From Aplectana chamaeleonis (lineage: Eukaryota > Nematoda > Chromadorea > Rhabditida > Cosmocercidae), in NCBI GenBank assembly GCA_029168955.1, contig JAPDOI010000442.1, forward strand, positions 248,001 to 312,000: DNA of 64,000 bases. The letters are read 5' to 3'. This document shows, piece after piece, positions 34,883-44,766 of this stretch; the stretch's first letter is position 1, and every line of letters begins with the position of its first letter. Position numbers and translations under genes: made by a program. The notes under the pieces were generated by a model. That model saw nothing but the letters and a program-made list of their open reading frames with translations. It did no database searches and was not told the origin of the DNA.

Positions 34883-35025
34883 GATCGATCACTGGTCGAG
34901 AGATCGCCGCGTCGAACACCCGCGGCACGCACGCAAGCGAGGAGGTAATGATAGTATCATTACCTCATCGCTTGCGTGCGTGCCGCGGGTGTTCGACGCG
35001 GCGATCTCTCGACCAGTGATCGACG
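34883..35025. repeat. Nearly perfect 143-bp palindrome
   Basis: The two halves meet at a single base near 34954 (AATGATA-G-TATCATT) and pair over about 71 bp with only a few mismatches. The arm contains CACTGGTCGAGAGATCGCCG, resembling the inner arm of the foldback MITE at 10969-11117. A loopless palindrome this long is unstable in most cloning hosts, so it could also mark an assembly fold-back. Confidence 0.85.
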
Positions 35026-35029
35026 ATAA

Positions 35030-37066
35030 TGGGAATAAGCGAAATAGAGTCGCAACTGCAGAATTTGAAGGTTCAGGCGAAATGGTTGCGCGGCTTCTTT
35101 CATTCGACGCCTGCTCCGGCTTCATTCGACGTGTAGGCTCGCTTCGCAGTTCGCTAAAGTATTAACAATAACTCAAAGTTAATTTCAATTATTGAATCAG
35201 CTTATTACTTTTTACAGTCGAGGTAGAGCCTACCTTATCTTGAATCCATTTTGTCCGATCAATGTCGTAGTCTGATCAGGACACATCTTGTCTGAAACTA
35301 GTGCAATAGAAAAAGCAGTTATCATGCCACTAACACTGAAGGAAATTCTTGGGCGCGTTTGAATTTGAAGGAATTAAACTTACAGAGCTCTCTGAGCCGC
35401 GGTTCAGGAAGTGCCTTTTCCGGATATTCCTATAAAGTCCAGAGGGTTAGGAACGATGCGTGGCGTTCTTCGTCCGTCCTCCCAAGCGAAAAAAATATCT
35501 GAATAAAATAACTGTTCTGACCAAATCTACATTCAGTTTGGTTAGCCAAGTTTACCTACCTAGAACTGCATGTATTTACTAGAACTGCACTGTTGATCTC
35601 ATCATGACCATACTCGAGCAGGTGTTCAACGGAATCTGAACGAATATATTTTTCTTCTCAGCATCCAGCTGGAAGAGAAAAACGTACCCATCGATTTGAA
35701 AAGAATTTCATCAGGCAAGTCTTCCAGCTTGTCATTCCTTGTCATTCCCTCTTTTTCCACTCATCCATATTTTCGGTTATGTGTCCGTAATGAAAGCAAG
35801 CTGAAATGGCCCATAAGCAGTGCGGATAGGCAAATCACAGACGGATATGCCTTTCGTGTTGCTCACCATAGAAAAGAACCCTAACAGGCGAGTCAAATGT
35901 GAATGCAAAACGAGTCAAATGGGGATGCCGGCAAAGCGAATCCAATGAGAGTCGATTAAAAGAGCTTCAACGTGACATTTATGCAGAAAATAACGAAAAC
36001 AATTCTTGCATTTCATCTTTTGAAGGCGTGAAATTAGATGTGTATTCTGCAGTGAACAGCCCCGCGGTTCAACGGGAGTTGTGCTGGCATTCAATCATCC
36101 CCCGCCTTTGCACCGAGAAATTGACTCCGCCCTGAAATCTCTCCCGCGTTTGCACCGGCACCCCCTTTTTCCCCCGCGCTTCACCCGTCCCAATGCCTGA
36201 GCACATCTCATGTTCGTCCCCCGGACACGACAGAGCGACAGAGGACGCACAGTGACAAGGAGAAGGGCGCAGGTTGCGAGGCGGTTGTTACTGGAGCGCG
36301 GTTCCGTACAAGTTAAAGTCGATACTAGCAAATGTTATTGATGAACGAGATATAAGCGAACCAGGCTTTGAGGAGATTCCACGATGCGGCTAAAGGATTT
36401 TAGCTCAGACGCTCTGTTTACGTGAAATTGTAAAATACCAATGGCAAGATGGAAATTTGCTCTGATTTTCGGATGAATTGTCTTCCTCAGATAGTGTCAC
36501 CGAATTTCGAAGAGGATAAGAGTCTGCATCTTTTCCGTGCGTTTCGATAATTAATTCGTTCTCTGAAGTTCTTGCGTGGCATTAACAGAGGATGAATGTG
36601 ATGTGAGTGGTACGAAAAAGAATTATACAAAAAATAAAGAGTAAAATAGCAGTCTAGTACAAGGTAGAAATTTGGTTCAAATAATTATCGAAATAGCGGC
36701 CTACTTTGCAATGTTCTGAAATTCCGTAATGGGTTTCTCGATCATCAGTGAGTATACTACAAAATCACGCGCATCACCAGTGATACTGCCTCCGGAATGC
36801 TGCCGACGTTCTCCACTCACTAAAAAGTAAGCGAATCTACAAAACCCTTCAATTATCCGTCACAAACTATGGCTCAAAATGAGAAAATAACGCGCCCATT
36901 CAAAAACCGCGCTCCAGTCATGAAGTCCCCTAGATAATTTGTTGAGGGACGCCATCCCCGCGAATCGTAGGCGGAGCCCGTCCCCGACACATTGCGGGGA
37001 GAGATGTGCATGCCGGGGATGGCTCGGGCCGTCCCCATCCCCGCGCGGGAAAGCTCGGAGAGAGGT
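35030..37066. other. No convincing gene
   Basis: A frame at 35899-36135 contains SRLKELQRDIYAENNENN, which is protein-like but unsupported by splice context. A C-rich stretch at 36090-36195 (repeated CCCCCGC/TTTGCACCG) and a GC-rich stretch at 36945-37060 with CCCCG runs were noted. No RNA gene was seen. Confidence 0.4.
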
Positions 37067-37565
37067 ACAATACCGCCGCTATCCAAGGGAAAAAGTGGGC
37101 GAATTGGGCAAAGTGGGCAATTAAAGCGTCTTTCCACCACAACTCGACTCAACGTGCTCCGTTTTCAATTTCGAAAGGGCAAAAATGTTCACCGTGCCAC
37201 AATCTATCTAACTATATGAGACAAAATTGGAATTCACTTATGGAAACGCTTCTTTAAGATGGAGTTAGTTATGAATTTGATAATGCTATTACAAGATAAC
37301 GAGCCGATTCGGTCAATAACAACCATACGCGATCTCTAGCATGGTCAGAATGAAAATGTATTTCGCCTTGAAAAAATGATGTTGCTCTCAAATTTTGCAA
37401 AATATTTTCACACGATCGACTAGATCACGACATGCTGTAAATTTGGGCGTTTTCGAAATTGAAAATGGAGCACTTTGAGGCGAGTTGTGGTTAAAAGACG
37501 CTATAATTGCCCACTTTGCCCATTTCGGCCATTTTTTCCCTTGGATAGCGGCGGTATTGTACATA
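37067..37565. mobile_element. Foldback repeat, arms about 120 bp
   Basis: GGTACAATACCGCCGCTATC (37067) is inverted at GATAGCGGCGGTATTGTAC (37545-37563). The pairing extends inward to about 37188 and 37440 with a roughly 250-bp loop. A lone arm is at 15990-16085. No target duplication was identified. Confidence 0.75.
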
Positions 37566-37886
37566 CTCAGACATTCGTGGGGAAGTTCCCGAGAACGACA
37601 GCAGAACCTCTCTCGAAACAACTGGGGAACTTCCCCCGAATCGAGGGGAGGCGGGGGGGACCTCCGGCTAGCAGGTCTTCCCTTGTTCTCCCGATCGAGA
37701 GTCTTCCCCAAGCTGTCGCAACCCAACACCCATTGCTCATTGATTTATCAAAAGTCGGCTGGCCGAAACTCGTCGTTTTCAACAGTTTCCTGCTTTTCGA
37801 AAGCAGGAATAGGGCTAAAAATATTCACCTTTGACGGAAGGTTACAGAGAAGCTTGTTATCTCCCCTCGTAATCTGGACAGAGGTA
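37566..37886. other. No gene recognised
   Basis: GC-rich sequence at 37590-37700 resembles 38280-38340 in its CTTGTTCTCCC words. No domain was seen in the overlapping frames. Confidence 0.4.
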
Positions 37887-38166
37887 TAGTCTACAGCAAT
37901 GTTAGTAGGACCTGGTGAGGTTGCGGACTCGTTCTCACATACGGTAGTTTGTTAGTGGTATCACTCATTTTTCCGGAACAGCTTTGATAGATCGGTGAGT
38001 CTGTGTGCTCACCGATACGACTACAACTGTGGAAGCAATGAAAAAAGGTGAAAGTGTGAGAGCGGAAGCCGAAACTCACCGACCGATTTTAGTTGTTTCG
38101 AAAGAATGAGTAATAACACTATCAGGCTACAGTATGTTAATAAGAATCCGCAACCTCACCAGGTCC
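37887..38166. mobile_element. TAG...CTA MITE, right end truncated
   Basis: TAGTCTACAGCAATG and GGACCTGGTGAGGTTGCGGA at the left match the reverse complement of the right end of the 303-bp element at 48419-48721. The interior also matches, including ATACGGTAGTTTGTTAG and the GATCGGTGAGTCTGTG / CACCGATACGACTA segments. The last 20 or so bases of the right inverted repeat are missing after AGGTCCTG. Confidence 0.75.
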
Positions 38167-38915
38167 TGAGTGACAAGTCTGCTCCCTCAACTTGCGAAGT
38201 GCGAGACCACCTCGCGACTAGCCCGTTTGCATAATCGTATACACAGCGGCTCTGTTTTCTCGTTCATCATGCTCGGGGGGACGCCATGGTAACAACCGTG
38301 AAACGAACTTTCCTTGTTCTCCCCCGAGTCGACTGTTTCGAACACCTTATCGTTGTGTATAATTCGAGGGGGAGGGGCGAGACGTTCCCCTCCGGGGGAA
38401 CGTCTCGCCCCTCTTCCCTCGACCGAGTGATAACGACCAAATCAGGTCTACTGTCCTCGGGAACTTCCCCACAAATATCTGAGTATGCATACGGCCCCAG
38501 ATGAGTCTTCTCCTTCTGACCAGTTAGGTTCTTTTTTCTTATGTTTTCCTCTTTAGCCCGTCGAGGCACATTTCTATTAGGCTTCTTGGAAAAAAAGTTT
38601 AGCTTTTGGTGTTTTTTTTCCTCAAAACGTCAACTGAAACACATCGAACTTAATTTGTATTTTCTTTTCTTTCTTTTCGCGGTTTTTTCTCTACTGCTTG
38701 TTCGATTATACCCACAAATCTCTATTTTCACCTGAAAAACTGAGACGATTTTTATCAGCACTGCCCTTGAGGGCACATGACACCCAAAAAATTTTTTTCT
38801 CAGATTCTATACTTGTCTTGAAAAGAATCTCTCGCTTATTACAATAGTGACTCTAGAGTCCTTCAAAATCCCTACAGACAGAGTTTTGGCTCCTGAAAAA
38901 AGCCTATATTTTGAG
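38167..38915. other. No gene recognised; perfect 19-bp-stem hairpin at 38372-38413
   Basis: GAGGGGCGAGACGTTCCCC (38372-38390) pairs perfectly with 38395-38413 around the tetraloop TCCG. T-rich sequence at 38540-38720 looks intron-like. A strong acceptor, TTTTTTTCTCAG, ends at about 38802. Confidence 0.6.
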
Positions 38916-39217
38916 AGCGATATTGGGAGGATTTTCATAATCTCTGGGCATCCGGTGTTATCTTGCAAGAGAATATGCATTTTGCGAACTTCGAGCACGA
39001 CTATTCGTTCCAGGAAAAGAAGGAGCAATTCCAAAAGGACGTTGAGACGATCAAGTCAGACAAGGAAAAATCCCTTATGCGCGACGGGAAGCCTGAAACG
39101 CAAATGAAGGTAAAGATGCACCTCATACTGGCCATTTAGTAAAAGCTAGGGAAACCAGTTTACGGTCAACCGGTTGAATACAACGGAAGAGCTACCTTCG
39201 AAGAGAACACACCATAA
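38916..39217 (+). CDS. Probable exon(s) of an unidentified gene
   Basis: The frame from 38916 (after a TATTTTGAG acceptor) to 39109 has nematode-like codon use. It encodes YWEDFHNLWASGVILQENM, HFANFEHDYSFQEKKEQFQ and KDVETIKSDKEKSLMRDGK before the donor AAG|GTAAAGATG. The lysine/glutamate-rich part may be helical. A second protein-like stretch, LGKPVYGQPVEYNGRATFE and a stop, follows at 39146-39217 in the phase needed. The gap would be only 36 bp, unusually small for a nematode intron, so a frameshift or another splice path is possible. No family was recognised. Confidence 0.5.
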
Positions 39218-39922
39218 TGCTATCTTAGCGGAACGTTCTCTGATTAATTCTTCAAAGTCGGGGAAATTTTTCAGGTGGTTTGCGGGAACAGGAAAAATCC
39301 TTCTGTTCTGAAGGGATTTCTTTCAATTGCAGTGGCGCTCGTAACTTTTGATCAGAACACAAACTGAAATAACTCGAAGGGCACCCCTTCTCCTGTGGTT
39401 TGTGTATCTTTCCTGGGATAACCGGCATGCGCTCCGATTTAATGGAAAATATCTGAATTGAAATTCTGACCGGACGCTACCGTTGACAACGTCCTCTCCG
39501 TGATAGTGATATTTCTTTATGCAGCCTTCTCTATAGTTTTGAACACACTAGGAAACCTCTCATCTCTTTCTTCACCCATAGAACGATGAAGAATGTTTTG
39601 AGGTCAATTCTGACACGCTCTCTGCGAATCTAGATCGGATTTTACCACGGTTTCCGTAAAGAAAGAAATAGCCGGTCAAATTTAGTATTTTTTCTGAAGC
39701 TGCGCTGAAGCATTTTTCGCTCTTTGATAGGTTGTTTTTAAAAAATTTCTCACGTTGACCATTTAATGTACTGAGCTTAAATGTTAGGTCAGTTTCTCGA
39801 TTTTTGAAAGGCAGAGACTTCGAAAGTTCGAAAGTCCATGTTATGCCGTTTGTTGAGGATCTACATTGCAACAATCGGATGTTTCTGAAATCACTCAGGA
39901 AAAGCTTTCTTTCCAGAACGGA
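39218..39922. other. No gene recognised
   Basis: This may be 3' flank of the preceding exons. An alternative acceptor TTTCTTTCAATTGCAG ends at about 39332 and is followed in phase by a stop after three codons (WRS). No repeats were seen before the hAT insertion. Confidence 0.4.
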
Positions 39923-40167
39923 CTTGGAATCAGGGGTGTGCTGCAATTGCCGTTTGCCGTTTGCTGATTGCCGTTTGCCGGCCATTTTTGGGGTTTGCCG
40001 TTGCCGTTCGCCGAAATTTTCGCCTAAAACGGCAAATTTCTGGCAAAAAATCGTTGAAACAACAGGATTTGCCCTCACTGCAGTCTCTGTGTTCGACAGC
40101 GACTCGGAGCTGCTACAAATAATGATTTTGACTAGTTCCAGCTTCTGGTTCCGGCTCATTCAATGTA

Positions 40168-40662
40168 CAGTACCGAGCATATTTTTTGCAAAAACGGCGT
40201 TTTGCGGCGTTTTTTGAGTTCACAAAGCGCCGCATCGCCATAACTCACTTCAAAGTTGACTAAATGAGTTTTTTCAGATAGTTTTTGTGTTTCTCTCAGT
40301 AAGGCGGATGTAATGGTATGTGTTGAAAGCTCTTTTAACTCTAGCATTTTGTTGAAAAATGTGTATTTCCTTCTAAAATTCACATCGACCACAGGTCAAA
40401 AAATGACAGATTTCTGTTATCATGACCGTCTGATTAGTTCATTATGAGAGGTTTAGAGGTGCAAATATGCAAATTTCGATAAACTTTCGGAGTTTAATCT
40501 ATTCTTTTGGAACACTATCGTATAGGACTAAATGAAAGCAATCCAGAAATAACTTCAGAATTGAAATTGGACCACTTTGAAGCAAGGTATGGCGTTGCGG
40601 CGCTTTGTGAGCGCAAAAAACGCCGCCAAACGCTTTCTTTGCAATAAATTTGCTCGGTACTG
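40168..40662. mobile_element. TA-type MITE nested in hAT copy A (495 bp)
   Basis: It starts CAGTACCGAGCA and ends TGCTCGGTACTG, with inverted repeats of roughly 90-100 bp. TA lies on both sides (40166-40167, 40663-40664). Copy B has the uninterrupted sequence AATGTATAATTG at 45525-45536, so the empty site proves a TA duplication. Tc1/mariner-type. Confidence 0.95.
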
Positions 40663-42137
40663 TATAATTGTACCCTTTCAAACGGTAACTTATGAAAACA
40701 TCTCGACTGGGTAATCAGAGGAGTTCTCCAGATGTCTTTTTTGATCATCAAAATCTTAACCCTTCTAGAATGTCAAAATTGCAAAAAAAACCTTTCTCAG
40801 GGGCATACCGTTAACTGCAAGTTCTAAGATTACAAAACCAAGTCATATCAAAGCTGTAGCGCAAATAATTTCTACAGGAAAATTATCAATTCCGCAAACA
40901 CTTTGTACGGCTTTTTAAAAGTTGAACAATATTCACAGCGGTCATTAAAGGCAGTGGTCAATAATATCTTCGATTTTGAGATCATTAGCTGAAATGAAAG
41001 GTTGACCTACTGACAGAGCTGGGTTTGCTAGGAAATGGTCTAAAGACGAAAAAATGAAAAATCCCTAAAGGCAACGATTAAAACCCATTAAACTTTTCAC
41101 CAGAAGTCCAAGGGTTCGAGGCCCATTGCAACAACAGTGTGGGAAACCGGCTCAAAACGAGCAACCAATAGCAATATACGGCCCGAAGCTTGAATGTGGT
41201 GTACTCCCTCCACCATTTCCTCTATAACCACAGGGCAGGTGAGTGGGGCGAGTAAACCACATTCAAATTTTGGGACCGTATAGAGCGATTTGTTGCTTGT
41301 TTCTAGCCAACATTGCCGCTGTATTTGGCCTCGTGCCAGCTTGTAGGCCGAATACGCAGAAAAGAAAGAGCCCAAGAACAGTCCAGCTGGCTAGCGCACT
41401 GTACGCGGCGCAAACGCCCCTCATTCTGTGTATTCGATCAACATGCCCCTCGGAGCTCTCGATTTGAAAATTTGAAGGCTGCTTTTACCGTGAGCACTAC
41501 ATTCAACTACACTAGTCTCACTCCATTCCTGTAGCCTCACAAGGGTAACCATTCAAGCGTAGTTTAAAATGAGCGAAATTGAAATCCTTGAGCCTACTAC
41601 TTGCTACTAACAGTAAAAAATGTGACTCCGGTTATAACTTAAATCGCGCGCTGCTGATCGCAGTGTGAACTGTCTTTCGCCGTCATTCTCGACCAATCAT
41701 CGCGTATTCACCCTTCTCTTCGCACCTGTTTGTGGTACCTGTATCATCCACACTCTTTCGGTCGGCGCACACTTCCATCGCAACAAGCTTACGGTTTGCT
41801 GATCTTCCCCGGATTGACTAGGCTGGGACGCGCTGGCCGCAGGCTCCTTTCAGAAAATCCTTTGCGGGCCTGTCACACTTGGCACTGCTCAAGGAATTGC
41901 CCATCGTTTGAATCTCTAGCATTGATTTGTACGGAAACTTCAAATGGAGAGGAATTAACAGAATTATCGCCGGCGATGGAGAAGCTTACAGCCTTGTTGA
42001 TCTTGGTAGTGACTCCTGATCACCTGAGGCCGTTAAGTAGCTTTTGGTATACAGGATTTTTCTTCCTGTAAAGGCTATTGAAACGTCAGGCTCATAGTAA
42101 CTGGCAGATATTGCATGGAATACGACATGACTAACTA

Positions 42138-42631
42138 GGAAGGGTTGCCTACATCAGACGGAGTTTCGGGATGCACTTTTAATATGTTCTAGGTGGAGGA
42201 CAGTGTTTCAATATCCCACACTCAGAATCTGCTAAATGCCTCAGGCAGTCCCTAAAAAGGTCCAAATTTGGAACAAGGCCAGAACGTCTCGGCCGAAGTT
42301 AGTAGAGCTGATTTAACTATTGAATTACCTTTGTGTATGTTCAGAATGGATCAGAATTTGGGCAACAATGCATAATTTCTGATCTAAACAGAATCAATGC
42401 ACCAAAATTTTCTACATCTATTGTGAACACATCTAAAGGTTATTCGATCGTTAAATCGGCTCTACTCGCTTCGACCGAACCGTTCTTACCTTGATCAGAG
42501 TTTCGCCTTTTTAGGGACTGCCCGAGGCATTTAGCAGATTCTGAGCATGAGATACTGGAACACTGTCCTCCCTCTAGAACATATTAAAATTGCTTCCCGA
42601 AACTCCATCTGAAGTTGGCAACCCTTCCTTG
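42138..42631. repeat. Palindromic module inside hAT copy A
   Basis: The arm 42138-42263, containing CTGCTAAATGCCTCAGGCAG, is inverted at 42506-42631. Copy B carries the same module, broken by an insertion at its left arm. The outer arm, with GAACACTGTCCTCC and CGAAACTCCATCT, also matches about 14165-14270 in the 3.25-kb foldback element. Confidence 0.75.
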
Positions 42632-42762
42632 TAAGCAAATGTTGGTGTATCATAGCACAAAACAGATTATTGCCGTTTGCCGTTTTGCCGGCCATTTTTG
42701 TGGTCCGCCGTTGCCGTTTGCCGGAATTTGAAATTCCTTTGCCGCACACTCCTGCTTGGAAT

Positions 42763-43363
42763 GCCCCGTGGGGTTGCCTGGGCGGCTGATCACGTAAACA
42801 TCTCATCAAAGGTTGAAACACGTCTGTTTATTTTTGGTAGCTTCCAATAGAGTTATTGTAAGCTTCCCGCCAGAGGAAAATTTTGTGAGCCGAACTGGAC
42901 TTTTGACGATTTCCGAACAACTACGATATATATTTTTGAGCAGTAGACAGAGATTGTTCGGCTTTATTCGGCTATCCGTTCGGCAATCATGCCTTTATCA
43001 GAGCCTAGAAGCCAAAAATACATAAGGAAACTGACCGTCCAAGAACTATTTCGGAACATTCGTACCAATTTCATTGAAAAAAACTGACAAAAGAGACACC
43101 GCACGGCAATTTGAAATGGCTTACCTTCAGTGTGCAGACTGAAGCCTGCCAGACACCCTCAGATGGTCTCAGACGGCGGGTGAATGAGTGGGACCATCTC
43201 GGACCACCCGCCCCCCCCCTCCTCGTTTGTCTTCAGAAGGTCTTAAGAAGGTTCAGAAGGTCGCCTGTCTTCAGAAGGTTCTGTCTTCAATTCATCCTCT
43301 CTATTGAAGTTTATCCAAAACGCCTCAAATGTTCTGCGTGCAGCAATCTAACTTTTTTCATAG
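42763..43363. other. No assignable gene; flank upstream of the 43364 exon
   Basis: A frame at 42813-43025 is not recognisable. The sequence AGAAGGT recurs in a short tandem near 43234-43280. Confidence 0.4.
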
Positions 43364-43593
43364 ATGCCCGTAGCCACATTCGATTTTTGATTCGGAAACA
43401 GCGTGCTGGAATCAACCCGAAAACATTTGTCATTTCTTTTATGGTGAGAGAAGTCATGCGAGACTCTTTATTTAGGCCACAAAAGTTTCAGGTTCGTATC
43501 AATGAAAAGAATTGTGTGTTATATGAAACGAATGATGCTGCGACGCTGGATGACCAGGACGACGGCGAAGATCCTTTGGCCGATCTTTACTAA
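43364..43593 (+). CDS. Probable terminal exon(s) of an unidentified gene
   Basis: After the acceptor CTTTTTTCATAG the frame encodes ARSHIRFLIRKQRAGINPK, a hydrophobic stretch, then RINEKNCVLYETND and a very acidic tail ending DDGEDPLADLY before TAA. An optional 48-bp intron (43444-43491, GTGAGAG...TTTCAG) keeps the frame whether spliced or not. The upstream frame is open to 43111, so the exon start is uncertain. It converges with the acyltransferase gene, whose stop is at 44767. No family was recognised. Confidence 0.45.
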
Positions 43594-43862
43594 AAATTCG
43601 CCGATTTAAATCAAAACGTACTTCTGATACAACTGTTGCAAAGAGAGTGGATCTGTATATGATCATAAAAACATTCTGTCATAAATACTCTTTGAATGCT
43701 GAGAAGTGATATTTCTGTGCATACATGGAATCCATATTCGCTCTGATGCATGTCTAAAAAGCACTCGAGCGGTCGTTTTCTGTTGAAACCTCGGTATCAG
43801 CAGTTATATTTCTCCATGGCCAACCGCTCAGCCGCTAGTGATAATCGGGATGGTGAGCTCTG
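43594..43862. other. Downstream flank of the 43593 stop
   Basis: No further exon was seen. ATAAAA and ATAAAT words near 43665-43690 could serve as polyadenylation signals for the plus-strand gene (inference). Confidence 0.35.
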
Positions 43863-44035
43863 CAGGGGTGCGTTTCAGGAACATTCCCATGGCAAAGTTT
43901 TCCATGGAAATGTAGCCAGGGTGACGTCGAAGCAATTAGCAGTTACAATTCCTGGCCGTGGGAAACATGTTTGGCCAAGGAAAGGCTATTTGCCCTCCCA
44001 CAGTATCGTGAAAAAATTCTTGGAACGCACCCCAA
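43863..44035. mobile_element. Diverged MITE with CAGGGGTGCG ends
   Basis: CAGGGGTGCGTTTCAGGAAC at 43863 and TTCTTGGAACGCACCCC ending near 44033 match the termini of 45866-46036 and 1-37. It lies between the two convergent genes. Confidence 0.65.
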
Positions 44036-44111
44036 AGGTAGTACGCATGAACGTTTCAAATTAGGTCAGGTTTGCATATCAGTCGTTATCGTCACAAAAG
44101 CACTCGCTTTA

Positions 44112-44587
44112 AGCCTAGTTTTGACTGCAGGTGGTCGCTGCGGCCATGCGAGGGACAACTGTTCCTTTTTCATCGCGCGTAATGGAAATCCGCTCCAATT
44201 GTGATCGCTTCGTGGCAAACGTCCTACATCGCTGGGTCGTGGCGACGAAATCCTATGTTTTACTGCATCGCTGCTTGAAGAGCGATTCTCAATGGTCGCT
44301 GACCATTGCTCCATCGCGGCCAAAATGGCAGCGATGGAGCGATTGCCAGCGAATGACACGTTTCGTCTACTGAACATGGACCCTTTCATATGACAAGATC
44401 AGTGTTTTCGAGTCGAAACGTGTTATTGATGACTACCAGCCTTTAATTTCACTGATTGATTGAAATTCTTCGATCATCCGTGAGGCTATGCACTATGAAC
44501 AGAATCGCATCCGCTGCTAAATCGCTGCAGCAGCGGGTGTGAAATCGCTGCGATGAAAAACAGCAGCGATGCAGTCAAAACTAGGCT
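44112..44587 (+). mobile_element. MITE with AGCCTAGTTTTGACTGCA ends, copy 1 (476 bp)
   Basis: The inverted termini are AGCCTAGTTTTGACTGCA and TGCAGTCAAAACTAGGCT. TTA occurs on both sides, a 3-bp duplication that suggests a PIF/Harbinger-type element (inference). Copy 2 at 54810-55285 is the same length and almost identical. Interior GCGATGGAGCGA-type words form further hairpins. It sits about 180 bp beyond the acyltransferase stop codon, possibly in its 3' flank. Confidence 0.85.
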
Positions 44588-44766
44588 TTAATCAACTTTG
44601 GTGGTGATAAGGACTGATATGCTGGCCTAACCCCGTTTAAAAGTTCTCCCAGAAATGCCCAGAGTGTTGAACGTTTCTTATCTTCTAAAAACAAAAAAAA
44701 AAAGATTCAATGAGTGAATCTCATGGAAACAGAAACGTTTATGTAATCTCATATTATTGTACAAAA

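Larger units (their letters stand above)
39931..42754 (+). mobile_element. hAT-type transposon, copy A (2824 bp), 8-bp target duplication
   Basis: It starts CAGGGGTGTGCTGCAATTGC and ends TTTGCCGCACACTCCTG. CTTGGAAT is duplicated exactly on both sides (39923-39930, 42755-42762). Subterminal regions repeat TTGCCGTTTGCC. The interior matches copy B (45301-49254) at high identity once nested insertions are removed. It holds a 113-codon frame (41730-42071) nearly identical in B, but nothing like an hAT transposase, so the family is non-autonomous or captured other sequence. Confidence 0.95.

Noticed and set aside
41100..41140. tRNA-like GGGTTCGAGGCCC
   Set aside because: No matching acceptor, D or anticodon arms around it, and it lies inside a transposon.
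41730..42071. A 113-codon frame duplicated at 47914-48255
   Set aside because: The two copies lie at matching positions of the two hAT elements, so similarity follows from shared transposon sequence. No domain or codon pattern supports a protein.
42813..43025. A 70-codon frame as an upstream exon of the 43364 exon
   Set aside because: No donor in a compatible phase and no protein-like conservation visible.
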